The notes below the pieces were generated by a model. That model did no database searches, was not told where the DNA came from, and was given only the letters and a program-made list of their open reading frames with translations. The translations under genes and the position numbers were made by a program. Below, in pieces: positions 1-5,374 of a stretch of DNA of 5,374 bases. This DNA is from an uncultured Clostridia bacterium. GTDB taxonomy: Bacteria; Bacillota; Clostridia; Christensenellales; DUVY01. Each line of letters opens with the position of its first letter. The first letter of the stretch is position 1. The stretch is taken from assembly GCA_937895465.1 (NCBI GenBank), contig CALAYY010000060.1:1-5374 (forward strand). The letters run 5' to 3'.

Positions 1-632
1 ATGAATCAATAGCAGAACTGGTAAAAAGTGCACTTGAACTGTCCAATATCAATGTCAAAAAATTTTTTAGCAGTAAAGATTTTTTTGCTGGATTGGAAAG
101 TGAAATGCCTGACATGACTATTTTGGATATAATGTTACCGGACAATAATGGACTTGAAGTTTTAAGCCAATTAAAAATGAAATATCCTTCTTTGCCGGTA
201 ATATTTTTGTCAGCTATGAATAGTGAACTTGATAAAGTCAAAGGGTTAGAATTAGGAGCAGAAGATTATATAACAAAGCCTTTTGGGATTATGGAGCTTG
301 TAGCAAGAGTAAAGACTGTTTTGAGGCGATCTGTCCCAGCCAATAATGTAATGGTTGAAGATGATATGTGGATTAATACTGAAAAAATGACTGTGATAAA
401 AGACGAAGAGAAAATAATCTTAACACCCAAAGAATTTCAGCTTTTAATTGTTTTGATTGAAAATAAAGGCAAAGTGTTAAAAAGAGAAGATTTGTTAAAC
501 AAAGTATGGGGTTATGATTATGCGGGAGAGACTCGTACTGTAGATAACCATATAAAACAATTAAGAAACAAGACTCAAAGTGAAAAAATAGATACTGTAT
601 TTGGAGTGGGATATAGGTGGAAAGAAGAATAG
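1..632 (+). CDS. OmpR/PhoB-family DNA-binding response regulator (5' end outside window)
   Basis: Two-component response regulator: a cytoplasmic protein phosphorylated by its kinase that then binds promoter DNA. The frame is open from the left edge (first full codon at 3), giving 209 visible residues. The receiver domain covers about residues 1-108: phosphoacceptor Asp42 in LDIMLPD, Ser70 in FLSAM, Tyr89 and switch Lys92 in YITKPF. A winged-helix domain covers about 118-209, with LTPKEFQLL, recognition helix near 178-189 (RTVDNHIKQLRN) and the terminal wing GVGYRW. The visible part opens with ESIAELV, which normally follows the acidic VDDE pocket, so roughly 10 residues are missing; this is my estimate from the usual Asp position near 51-53. 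A TTG at 93 could be mistaken for the start, but it would remove the first third of the receiver. The gene lies 42 bp upstream of a histidine kinase on the same strand, the standard operon order. It resembles PhoP/PhoB regulators, but the stimulus cannot be read from sequence. Confidence 0.95.
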   Translation, partial: ESIAELVKSALELSNINVKKFFSSKDFFAGLESEMPDMTILDIMLPDNNGLEVLSQLKMKYPSLPVIFLSAMNSELDKVKGLELGAEDYITKPFGIMELVARVKTVLRRSVPANNVMVEDDMWINTEKMTVIKDEEKIILTPKEFQLLIVLIENKGKVLKREDLLNKVWGYDYAGETRTVDNHIKQLRNKTQSEKIDTVFGVGYRWKEE

Positions 633-674
633 TTTATATCTCTTTTCTTGCCGCTTAGCTGCCTATAAGTTGAT

Positions 675-2333
675 ATGAGAAAAAAAATCCTTTTATATTC
701 AATCTTAACAACAATCCTCGGCATTATTATCTTTTCTATTGCCGTGGCATATATTTTGCAACAAAGTATTCAAACCCAGACATTTAAATATCTTAAGGGT
801 TTTACTTATGTTGTTGACTATTCTAGAGAGCTTAATGACGATTATGCGGCTGAAATAGCGGCAGGGATTGACAACGATATCAGAATTTCATTTATAAATT
901 CTGAAGGAGTTGTTTTGGGCGACTCTTGGGGCAGTAAAAACCTTGAAAATCATTTTGATAGAGAAGAAGTTCAACAAGCCCTAAAAGAAGGGCAAGGTAC
1001 CGCCAAACGCTTTTCTGAATCTATTTCAAAGACATTTCTTTATTATGCAATATACAAAAACAATATGATTATTCGCTTTAGTATTCCGCTTAACAGCATT
1101 ATGGAAATATATACTGAAATATTGCCTATTGTAATAGTGTTGATAATTTTTGATATTATTCTTTGTCTTGTTATCAGCCAGTTTATTACCAAAAGGCTTA
1201 TGCGCCCTATAAAGCAATTTTCAGAAAGTTTTAAAATTGATACTTCAAGAAAAAATATTTCTATCTACTCACCTTATCCCGAGTTTGAACCTATAGCACA
1301 TAGAGGCGAGGAAATGATAAGCAAAATTTATGATTATATTGATGAAATTAAAGATATTAGCAATAAAGAAAAATTAATTTTGGATAATATCAGTGAGGGA
1401 TTATTAATAGTTAATGACCAGAAGAAAATATCATTGATAAATAAAAGCGCAGCAAATTTTCTGGAATATGATAAAAATCGGGATAAAACAATTCATTATA
1501 TAATTGAAGATAAAGATGTTTTGAACAGTATTATCAATCATCATTCCTGTATAATAGAAAGAAAAGCTAAGGGCAGAGATATTCGTTATAGGATTAATTA
1601 TATTAAGGAACATAATGCTTCGGTTTTGATTATTGTAGATATTACTGCTGAAAAAAATGCAGATAGAGTAAAAACAGACTTTTTTAATAACGTTACACAT
1701 GAAATGAATACGCCGTTAACAAGTATCAGCGGATTTGCAGAATTGATGAGTAAAACGGAGTTTCCCCAACAAGATGTCAAAAAATATTCCCAAATTATCC
1801 ATAACGAAAGTGAAAGACTTATCGGATTGGTAAAACGTATTCTTCATTACAGCCAGTTAAGCACCCTAAAGTACGATGAAAAGGTCAAAATATTATCAGT
1901 TATACAAAGAGTAAATGACCTTATGCTGCCGATAGCAGAAAAAAAGGGTGTAAAAATAATAATAGATGCCCAAGACCTGACAGTCTTATCCAATCATGAG
2001 GCAATATATGAGATAATATCTAACCTTGTAAGCAATGCAGTAAAATACAATAAAGAAAATGGCACTGTTTTTATTAGGGCATATAAACAAGACGGATTAG
2101 TTTTGGAAGTAAAAGATAGCGGTATAGGGATAACATTGGAACACCAAAATAGGATTTTTGAAAGATTTTATACTGTAAACAGCTCACATAATACTAACGA
2201 AGGTGTAGGATTGGGGCTTGCTATAGTAAAGAAACTTGTCCTTAGTCTTGGAGGCGAAATATCTGTAAAAAGCGAAATAAATAAAGGTTCGATATTTAAA
2301 GTTTATTTTTTAAAAGCACAATTTATTGATTAA
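675..2333 (+). CDS. PhoR-like sensor histidine kinase
   Basis: Membrane sensor kinase (552 aa) that should autophosphorylate on His and pass phosphate to the regulator encoded just upstream. TM1 is about residues 5-29 and TM2 about 148-171. Between them is a ~115-residue extracytoplasmic sensor with the PhoR-type pattern SFINSEGVVLGDS, ENHFDREEV and RFSESIS...YYA. After TM2, residues 172-230 form a linker (RLMRPIKQF...YPEFEPIAHR) rather than a clear HAMP domain. A PAS-like domain follows at about 231-325 (ILDNISEGLLIVND). The HisKA H-box is VTHEMNTPL with His342. The ATPase domain shows the N-box (Asn450, Asn454), G1 DSGIGI (481-486), F-box IFERFY (494-499) and G2 GVGLGLA (510-516), so it looks fully active. 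ATG 675 is chosen because an in-frame TAA sits at 666-668 and later starts would lose TM1. No good Shine-Dalgarno sequence precedes it, so translation may depend on coupling to the regulator gene. The PhoR assignment is inferred from the sensor pattern; no pst or phoU gene is visible. Confidence 0.94.
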   Translation: MRKKILLYSILTTILGIIIFSIAVAYILQQSIQTQTFKYLKGFTYVVDYSRELNDDYAAEIAAGIDNDIRISFINSEGVVLGDSWGSKNLENHFDREEVQQALKEGQGTAKRFSESISKTFLYYAIYKNNMIIRFSIPLNSIMEIYTEILPIVIVLIIFDIILCLVISQFITKRLMRPIKQFSESFKIDTSRKNISIYSPYPEFEPIAHRGEEMISKIYDYIDEIKDISNKEKLILDNISEGLLIVNDQKKISLINKSAANFLEYDKNRDKTIHYIIEDKDVLNSIINHHSCIIERKAKGRDIRYRINYIKEHNASVLIIVDITAEKNADRVKTDFFNNVTHEMNTPLTSISGFAELMSKTEFPQQDVKKYSQIIHNESERLIGLVKRILHYSQLSTLKYDEKVKILSVIQRVNDLMLPIAEKKGVKIIIDAQDLTVLSNHEAIYEIISNLVSNAVKYNKENGTVFIRAYKQDGLVLEVKDSGIGITLEHQNRIFERFYTVNSSHNTNEGVGLGLAIVKKLVLSLGGEISVKSEINKGSIFKVYFLKAQFID

Positions 2334-2382
2334 TTTTAAAAAACTAAATTTCTAATTAATAATTTTTATAATTTGAAAGTAC

Positions 2383-2406
2383 TTATGATTAGTTATGAAT
2401 TCATAA
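2383..2406. repeat. TTATGA repeat cluster with a perfect 14-bp palindrome
   Basis: The hexamer TTATGA occurs at 2383-2388 and again at 2393-2398, a 10-bp period of about one helical turn. The second copy is the left half of a perfect palindrome, TTATGAATTCATAA, at 2393-2406. This gives two direct copies and one inverted copy within 24 bp. Direct hexamers at about 10-11 bp spacing are a common target form for OmpR-family regulators, and palindromes suit dimeric repressors. Which protein binds here, if any, is inference. It lies 50 bp after the kinase stop. A T-rich run follows, but the stem is all weak pairs apart from two G-C pairs, so I do not call it a terminator. Confidence 0.45.
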
Positions 2407-2457
2407 ATCTTTCTCATTTTTACCTTGTTTTAGGTTTATTTTATAGTTCATTTAGTA

Positions 2458-2472
2458 TATAATCAGTATAAT
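2458..2472 (+). promoter_or_regulatory. Candidate perR promoter: two overlapping-range TATAAT boxes
   Basis: Two exact TATAAT hexamers lie 9 bp apart, at 2458-2463 and 2467-2472, about 95-109 bp upstream of the perR ATG. The best -35 candidate for the first is TTTATT at 2435-2440 with a 17-bp spacer (3 of 6 matches to TTGACA). The second has no convincing -35. In such AT-rich DNA, TATAAT can arise by chance; its position in an intergenic region directly before perR and its overlap with a PerR-box-like sequence support the call. Confidence 0.5.
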
Positions 2473-2480
2473 GATTAAAG
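2466..2480 (+). promoter_or_regulatory. perR: Candidate PerR box (autoregulatory operator)
   Basis: The sequence GTATAATGATTAAAG matches the Bacillus PerR consensus TTATAATNATTATAA at 11 of the 14 defined positions, with the central TAATNATTA core intact. It covers the second TATAAT hexamer (2467-2472) completely, so a bound repressor would block RNA polymerase. PerR autoregulation is well known in Bacillus. Assigning it here is inference, since the AT-rich background raises the chance of a fortuitous match. Confidence 0.45.
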
Positions 2481-2482
2481 AC

Positions 2483-2496
2483 AAATTAGCTAATTT
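2483..2496. repeat. Perfect 14-bp palindrome AAATTAGCTAATTT
   Basis: A gapless perfect inverted repeat centred on AGCT lies just downstream of the candidate PerR box, in what would be the perR 5' untranslated region. A partial copy of its core (GCTAAT) recurs at 2535-2540. It could be an operator half-pair or a weak RNA hairpin. It does not match the 7-1-7 Fur/PerR/Zur architecture and I cannot assign a binding protein. Confidence 0.35.
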
Positions 2497-2554
2497 AAAT
2501 ATATAATTTTAATATATTACAAATGATAATATTTGCTAATAAGAAATTGTACTC

Positions 2555-2560
2555 AAAGGA
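2555..2560 (+). promoter_or_regulatory. perR: Ribosome binding site of perR
   Basis: AAAGGA, complementary to the 16S rRNA 3' end, ends 6 nt before the ATG at 2567. This fixes the perR start and explains why the protein has a short N-terminus. Confidence 0.75.
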
Positions 2561-2566
2561 AAAAAG

Positions 2567-2956
2567 ATGGAAAGCAAAAGACAAACGATGCAAAAACAAA
2601 TAATTTTTGATGCGGTAAATTCTCTAAAAAACCATCCGTCTGCAGAAGATGTTTATAGATATATTCATAAAAAATATCCTCAAATCAGCCTAAGCACGGT
2701 TTATAGGAATTTGTATTCCTTAGCTCAGGACGGCAAAATAAAAAGGCTCAGCACTCTTACTCCCGAAAGATTTGACCATTTTACAGATGAACATACGCAT
2801 TTTAGATGTAATAGATGCGGAGAAATTTTGGATCTATTTATTGATCTGACTCAAATAATACTTGAACAAATGGAGAAAGATAGTTTTGAACATAAAGTTT
2901 CAGGTGTTAACATTGTGTTAGACGGAGTTTGCAAGGATTGCAAAGGTCTCAAATAA
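2567..2956 (+). CDS. perR: Fur-family peroxide-stress regulator PerR
   Basis: Metal-dependent transcriptional repressor of 129 aa, acting as a DNA-binding dimer. The N-terminal winged helix spans about 1-70, with recognition helix STVYRNLYSL (43-52). The C-terminal dimerisation domain carries a structural Zn site made of two CxxC pairs, Cys81/Cys84 and Cys122/Cys125. Aligning by eye with Bacillus subtilis PerR, all five regulatory-metal ligands are present: His23 (H37), Asp70 (D85), His76 (H91), His78 (H93) and Asp89 (D104). The Asp at the last site, where Fur proteins typically have Glu, favours a PerR identity. In PerR, Fe-catalysed oxidation of the His ligands by H2O2 releases the repressor from DNA. 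The protein is about 16 residues shorter than B. subtilis PerR (145 aa), mostly at the N-terminus. It is probably transcribed alone: it has its own promoter candidate, a possible PerR box and a downstream terminator. No peroxide-defence gene such as rubrerythrin or catalase is next to it. A Fur identity is less likely. Confidence 0.9.
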   Translation: MESKRQTMQKQIIFDAVNSLKNHPSAEDVYRYIHKKYPQISLSTVYRNLYSLAQDGKIKRLSTLTPERFDHFTDEHTHFRCNRCGEILDLFIDLTQIILEQMEKDSFEHKVSGVNIVLDGVCKDCKGLK

Positions 2957-3029
2957 AAAGCCTTAAATAGTTTTAAAAAAGGGGATTACTTCATATTATA
3001 ACAAAACACTAAGCATTTACCTAATAAAT

Positions 3030-3070
3030 AACACCTAAAATTTTTCAATATTTTTTTGGGTGTTTTTTTT
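3030..3070 (+). terminator. Rho-independent terminator after perR
   Basis: AACACC (3030-3035) pairs with GGTGTT (3059-3064). The stem continues through one T-G wobble and four A-T pairs (3037-3040 with 3054-3057), making 11 pairs around a 13-nt loop, followed by a run of eight T at 3063-3070. It lies 73 nt after the perR stop and just before the pyrG promoter, so it most simply ends perR transcription. A less likely alternative is a pyrG leader attenuator served by a weak TATTAT -10 at 2994-2999. Confidence 0.8.
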
Positions 3071-3082
3071 AAAGATTTTTGT

Positions 3083-3111
3083 TTTACAGGGTTTTATATA
3101 TTTGATATACT
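3083..3111 (+). promoter_or_regulatory. pyrG: pyrG promoter, sigma-A type with extended -10
   Basis: TTTACA at 3083-3088 (-35) and TATACT at 3106-3111 (-10) are separated by an optimal 17 bp. A TG at 3103-3104, one base before the -10, makes it an extended -10. Transcription would start near 3118 at a G, giving an untranslated leader of only about 19-20 nt before the pyrG ATG. The promoter lies directly after the upstream terminator, which supports pyrG as its own transcription unit. Confidence 0.75.
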
Positions 3112-3126
3112 AATTCGGAATTATTC

Positions 3127-3132
3127 GAGGTG
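3127..3132 (+). promoter_or_regulatory. pyrG: Ribosome binding site of pyrG
   Basis: GAGGTG lies 4 nt before ATG 3137 (6 nt from GAGG). It decides the start: the open frame runs back to a TTG at 3056, but that codon is inside the upstream terminator and before the promoter, so it cannot be used in a transcript from that promoter. Confidence 0.85.
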
Positions 3133-3136
3133 TAAA

Positions 3137-4750
3137 ATGGCAAAATACATTTTTGTTACCGGAGGCGTAGTATCCGGATTAGGAAAAGGTATAACAGCGG
3201 CTTCTTTGGGAAGGCTGTTAAAGCAACGAGGCTTAAAAGTTAGCAATCAAAAATTTGATCCGTATATTAATGTTGACCCGGGAACAATGAGCCCCTATCA
3301 GCATGGAGAAGTCTTTGTAACTCAAGACGGTGCTGAAACTGATTTGGATTTGGGGCATTATGAGCGTTTTGTAGATGAAAATCTTACTATTGACAGCAAT
3401 ATTACAACAGGCAAAATTTATAGCAAAGTTCTAAAAATGGAAAGAAACGGCGATTTTTTGGGACATACTGTTCAGGTCGTGCCTCATATTACGCATGAAA
3501 TAAAGCAATGTGTTTATAGAGTTATTGAAAAAAACCCTGAGATAGATGTAGTCATAACAGAAATCGGCGGAACGGTGGGAGATATCGAAAGCACTCCGTT
3601 TTTGGAGGCGATAAGACAAGTTCCGTTTGATGTAGGCCGTGAGAATGTTTTGTACGTTCATGTAACTCTTGTGCCTTATCTTAAGATGAGCGGAGAAATC
3701 AAAACCAAGCCTACACAGCACAGTGTAAAAGAACTTCAAAATATTGGTATTACTCCTGATGTTTTGGTTTGCCGTACAGAGCTTGATCTTGGTGAAGAAA
3801 ACAAACGCAAAATAGCAATGTTTTGCAATGTCACCAGTGATGCAGTTATTCAAAATAAAGATGCATCTATTTTGTATGAAGTGCCGCTTGAGCTTGAAAA
3901 TGAAGGTTTGGCTGATGTAGTATGCAAAAAGCTAAAGTTAAAGTGCGAAGAGCCTGACTTAAAAGAATGGACAAGCATGGTCAATAATATAAAGAGCATC
4001 TGCAATTCAAAAAGAGTTGTTACAATAGGCTTAGTAGGAAAATATATCGAGCTTCATGACGCATATCTTAGCGTGGCTGAGGCATTAAAGCATGGCGGTT
4101 TTTCTAATCAAATTGATGTACATATACAATGGATTTCTTCAGAAGACATTAATGATGATAATGCTTCCGAGCAGCTAAAAGGTTTGGACGGTATTTTGGT
4201 TCCAGGCGGTTTTGGAGACAGGGGCGTAGAAGGCAAGATTGCAACAGCGAAGTATGCCCGTGAAAATAATATCCCTTATCTTGGTATATGCCTTGGTATG
4301 CAAATAGCTACAATAGAATTCGCCCGCAATGTCTTAGGATATACTGATGCTCATAGTACAGAGTTTGACCAAAATACTAAGCATCCTATTATCCATATCA
4401 TGCCTGACAAGGAACATCTTGAAGATATGGGCGGTACATTAAGACTTGGAGGTTATCCCTGTAAACTAAAAGAAGGCAGCCTTGTAAAGTCAGTTTATCA
4501 ACAGGATGTTATAGCAGAAAGACATCGTCATAGATATGAATTTAACAATGATTATAGAAAGCCAATAGAAGAAAAAGGCTTAATGATAAGCGGTCTTTCA
4601 CCTGATGATAATTTGGTAGAGATTGTAGAATTAAAAAATCACAAATGGTTTGTAGGTGTGCAATTCCATCCCGAATTTAGGTCAAGACCCAACCGTCCTC
4701 ATCCGTTGTTTGCTTCATTTATAAAAGCAGCAGGAGCAGATAATAAATAA
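3137..4750 (+). CDS. pyrG: CTP synthase (glutamine hydrolysing)
   Basis: Cytosolic enzyme (537 aa, normal family length) that makes CTP from UTP, ATP and glutamine, the last step of pyrimidine nucleotide synthesis; it works as a tetramer with GTP as activator and CTP as feedback inhibitor. The N-terminal amidoligase domain (about 1-267) has the P-loop region VTGGVVSGLGKG (7-18), FDPYINVDPGTMSP (40-53), the metal/UTP segment TDLDLGHYERF (68-78), GGTVGDIES (144-152) and the nucleotide-binding loop KTKPTQHSVKEL (189-200). The C-terminal class I glutamine amidotransferase domain (about 295-533) has the oxyanion segment PGGFGDRG (356-363), nucleophile Cys385 in LGICLGMQ, and catalytic His511 and Glu513 in FHPEF. 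The allosteric/UTP segment HRHRYEFN (463-470) is also intact. All key residues are present, so the enzyme should be active. It has its own promoter and terminator. In Bacillus, pyrG sits next to rpoE; here it follows perR. The start is set by the Shine-Dalgarno sequence and the family N-terminus MAKYIFVTGG. Confidence 0.98.
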   Translation: MAKYIFVTGGVVSGLGKGITAASLGRLLKQRGLKVSNQKFDPYINVDPGTMSPYQHGEVFVTQDGAETDLDLGHYERFVDENLTIDSNITTGKIYSKVLKMERNGDFLGHTVQVVPHITHEIKQCVYRVIEKNPEIDVVITEIGGTVGDIESTPFLEAIRQVPFDVGRENVLYVHVTLVPYLKMSGEIKTKPTQHSVKELQNIGITPDVLVCRTELDLGEENKRKIAMFCNVTSDAVIQNKDASILYEVPLELENEGLADVVCKKLKLKCEEPDLKEWTSMVNNIKSICNSKRVVTIGLVGKYIELHDAYLSVAEALKHGGFSNQIDVHIQWISSEDINDDNASEQLKGLDGILVPGGFGDRGVEGKIATAKYARENNIPYLGICLGMQIATIEFARNVLGYTDAHSTEFDQNTKHPIIHIMPDKEHLEDMGGTLRLGGYPCKLKEGSLVKSVYQQDVIAERHRHRYEFNNDYRKPIEEKGLMISGLSPDDNLVEIVELKNHKWFVGVQFHPEFRSRPNRPHPLFASFIKAAGADNK

Positions 4751-4774
4751 TAAAAGATTTATAAAATTGAAAAC

Positions 4775-4802
4775 AAAAGGATGCCATACGGCATCCTTTT
4801 TT
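4775..4802. terminator. Bidirectional Rho-independent terminator between pyrG and the reductase gene
   Basis: AAAAGGATGCC (4775-4785) and GGCATCCTTTT (4790-4800) form a perfect 11-bp stem with an ATAC tetraloop, followed by T to 4802. Read on the minus strand, the hairpin also ends in TTTT, so it can stop both pyrG (stop codon at 4748-4750) and the convergent reductase gene (stop codon at 4824-4826). Confidence 0.93.
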
Positions 4803-4823
4803 GATATATAAGACTAATTCTAT

Positions 4824-5374
4824 TTACTTTACCAAAACTATCTGGTCTATTAGATTAAGTTCTTCATCGGTAAACTGAGTGTTATTAAGAGCGGCAATAT
4901 TTTCTGCTACTTGAGAGAACTTGCTTGCTCCTATAAGTACGCTTGTTAGGTTTCCTGTATTAACGAGCCATGAAATAGCAAGCTGCGCCATTGTCTGTCC
5001 GCGTGCATCGGCTATAGGCTTTAGAAGCTGTATCTTTTCAATATTTTTATTTAGTTCATCAACAATATATTTTGAACGGCTTGCGCGTGAATTTTGAGGA
5101 ATATGTGCATTAATATATTTGTCTGTTAATAAGCCTTGAGCTAAGGGACAATATGCTATAGCGCCTATACCGTTTGATTTCAACACATCGGTAAGTCCGT
5201 TTTCTACCCATCTATTAATCAAATTATATACAGGCTGATGAATTATATATGGTGTTCCCAATCTTTGAAATTCTTTGATAATATGGGCTACTTGCTCTGC
5301 GTTATAATTGCTTGTTCCGATATATAAAGCTTTGCCTTGACGCACTATTAAGTCCAGTGCCGCAGCGGTTTCTT
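4824..5374 (-). CDS. Aldo/keto reductase, YghZ-like (5' end outside window)
   Basis: C-terminal part of an NAD(P)H-dependent aldo/keto reductase, a cytosolic TIM-barrel enzyme that reduces aldehydes or ketones. The frame stays open to the right edge (first complete codon at 5372-5370), giving 182 residues that start ETAAALDLIVRQGKALYIG. A GTG at 5345-5343 could be called as a start but is an internal Val codon, since the reading through it matches the family. Visible motifs are GTSNY (19-23) and HQPVYNLINRW (45-55), which carry nicotinamide-pocket residues; AYCPLAQGLLT (73-83); and the cofactor-binding segment VLIGASKFSQVAEN (145-158). From memory, the closest match is Escherichia coli YghZ (L-glyceraldehyde-3-phosphate reductase, AKR14) and related Kv-beta-like reductases. 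This protein ends about 15-20 residues earlier than YghZ. The catalytic Asp, Tyr, Lys and His lie in the missing N-terminal half, so activity and substrate cannot be judged. It is convergent with pyrG and unlikely to be functionally linked. Confidence 0.93.
   Translation of the reverse strand, partial: ETAAALDLIVRQGKALYIGTSNYNAEQVAHIIKEFQRLGTPYIIHQPVYNLINRWVENGLTDVLKSNGIGAIAYCPLAQGLLTDKYINAHIPQNSRASRSKYIVDELNKNIEKIQLLKPIADARGQTMAQLAISWLVNTGNLTSVLIGASKFSQVAENIAALNNTQFTDEELNLIDQIVLVK

Noticed and set aside
93..95. TTG as the start codon of the response regulator
   Set aside because: The same frame is open back to the window edge and encodes the normal first helix and second strand of a receiver domain, so the gene is cut by the window rather than short.
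1026..1780. Three minus-strand open frames across the kinase gene (1026-1217, 1431-1700, 1598-1780)
   Set aside because: They are antisense to a well-supported kinase, have low-complexity Ile/Asn/Phe/Ser-rich translations without any domain, and arise from AT-rich coding DNA.
2334..2392. A terminator directly after the kinase gene
   Set aside because: Only A/T pairings such as AAATT with AATTT can be drawn, with no stable stem followed by a T run; I cannot support a terminator here.
2373..2399. A promoter made of TTGAAA (2373-2378) and TATGAA (2394-2399)
   Set aside because: The spacer is 15 bp and the -10 is poor; the TATAAT boxes nearer perR are better candidates.
2987..3001. A second PerR box around the ATTATAA half-site at 2995-3001
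   Set aside because: Only the right half matches the consensus; the left half has 2 of 7 matches.
3056..3058. TTG as an extended start for CTP synthase (27 extra residues)
   Set aside because: It lies inside the terminator stem and upstream of the promoter; the extra residues match nothing in the family, while ATG 3137 has a good Shine-Dalgarno sequence and the family N-terminus.
3431..3853. A 140-codon minus-strand open frame inside pyrG
   Set aside because: It is antisense to highly conserved CTP synthase sequence and its translation has no recognisable motif.
5343..5345. GTG as the start codon of the aldo/keto reductase
   Set aside because: The frame continues to the window edge with ETAAALDLI, which matches the family just before this Val; the catalytic half would otherwise be missing.

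Overview
The window looks like a piece of chromosome from a low-GC Gram-positive bacterium, most likely an uncultured member of the Clostridia. The basis is the strong A/T bias, a PerR-type Fur protein with all five regulatory-metal ligands, a clostridial-style PhoR-like kinase with a non-HAMP linker, Shine-Dalgarno-led starts and U-tailed intrinsic terminators. The genetic code appears standard. The species cannot be named from this sequence alone.

Layout, left to right. (1) Positions 1-632 hold the 3' part of an OmpR/PhoB-family response regulator whose first ~10 codons lie before the window. (2) Positions 675-2333 hold its partner, a membrane-bound PhoR-like sensor histidine kinase, in the same operon. 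(3) A 233-bp AT-rich intergenic region carries two perfect palindromes, a TTATGA direct/inverted repeat cluster, two TATAAT boxes and a PerR-box-like operator. (4) Positions 2567-2956 hold perR. (5) A 180-bp intergenic region holds an intrinsic terminator and then a well-formed extended -10 promoter. (6) Positions 3137-4750 hold pyrG, encoding CTP synthase (537 aa). (7) A perfect-stem bidirectional terminator separates pyrG from (8) the 3' part of a convergent aldo/keto reductase gene on the minus strand, which runs off the right edge.

The genes form at least four transcription units: the two-component operon, perR, pyrG and the aldo/keto reductase. The kinase and regulator should form one phosphorelay, possibly phosphate or envelope responsive. 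PerR should sense peroxide and metal, and probably represses its own promoter. PyrG makes CTP from UTP and glutamine. Nothing links all of these into one pathway, and I see no mobile element, CRISPR array, tRNA/rRNA or defence system. This reads as ordinary core genome. The points worth a second look are regulatory: the operator-like elements upstream of perR and the short, attenuator-free leader of pyrG.
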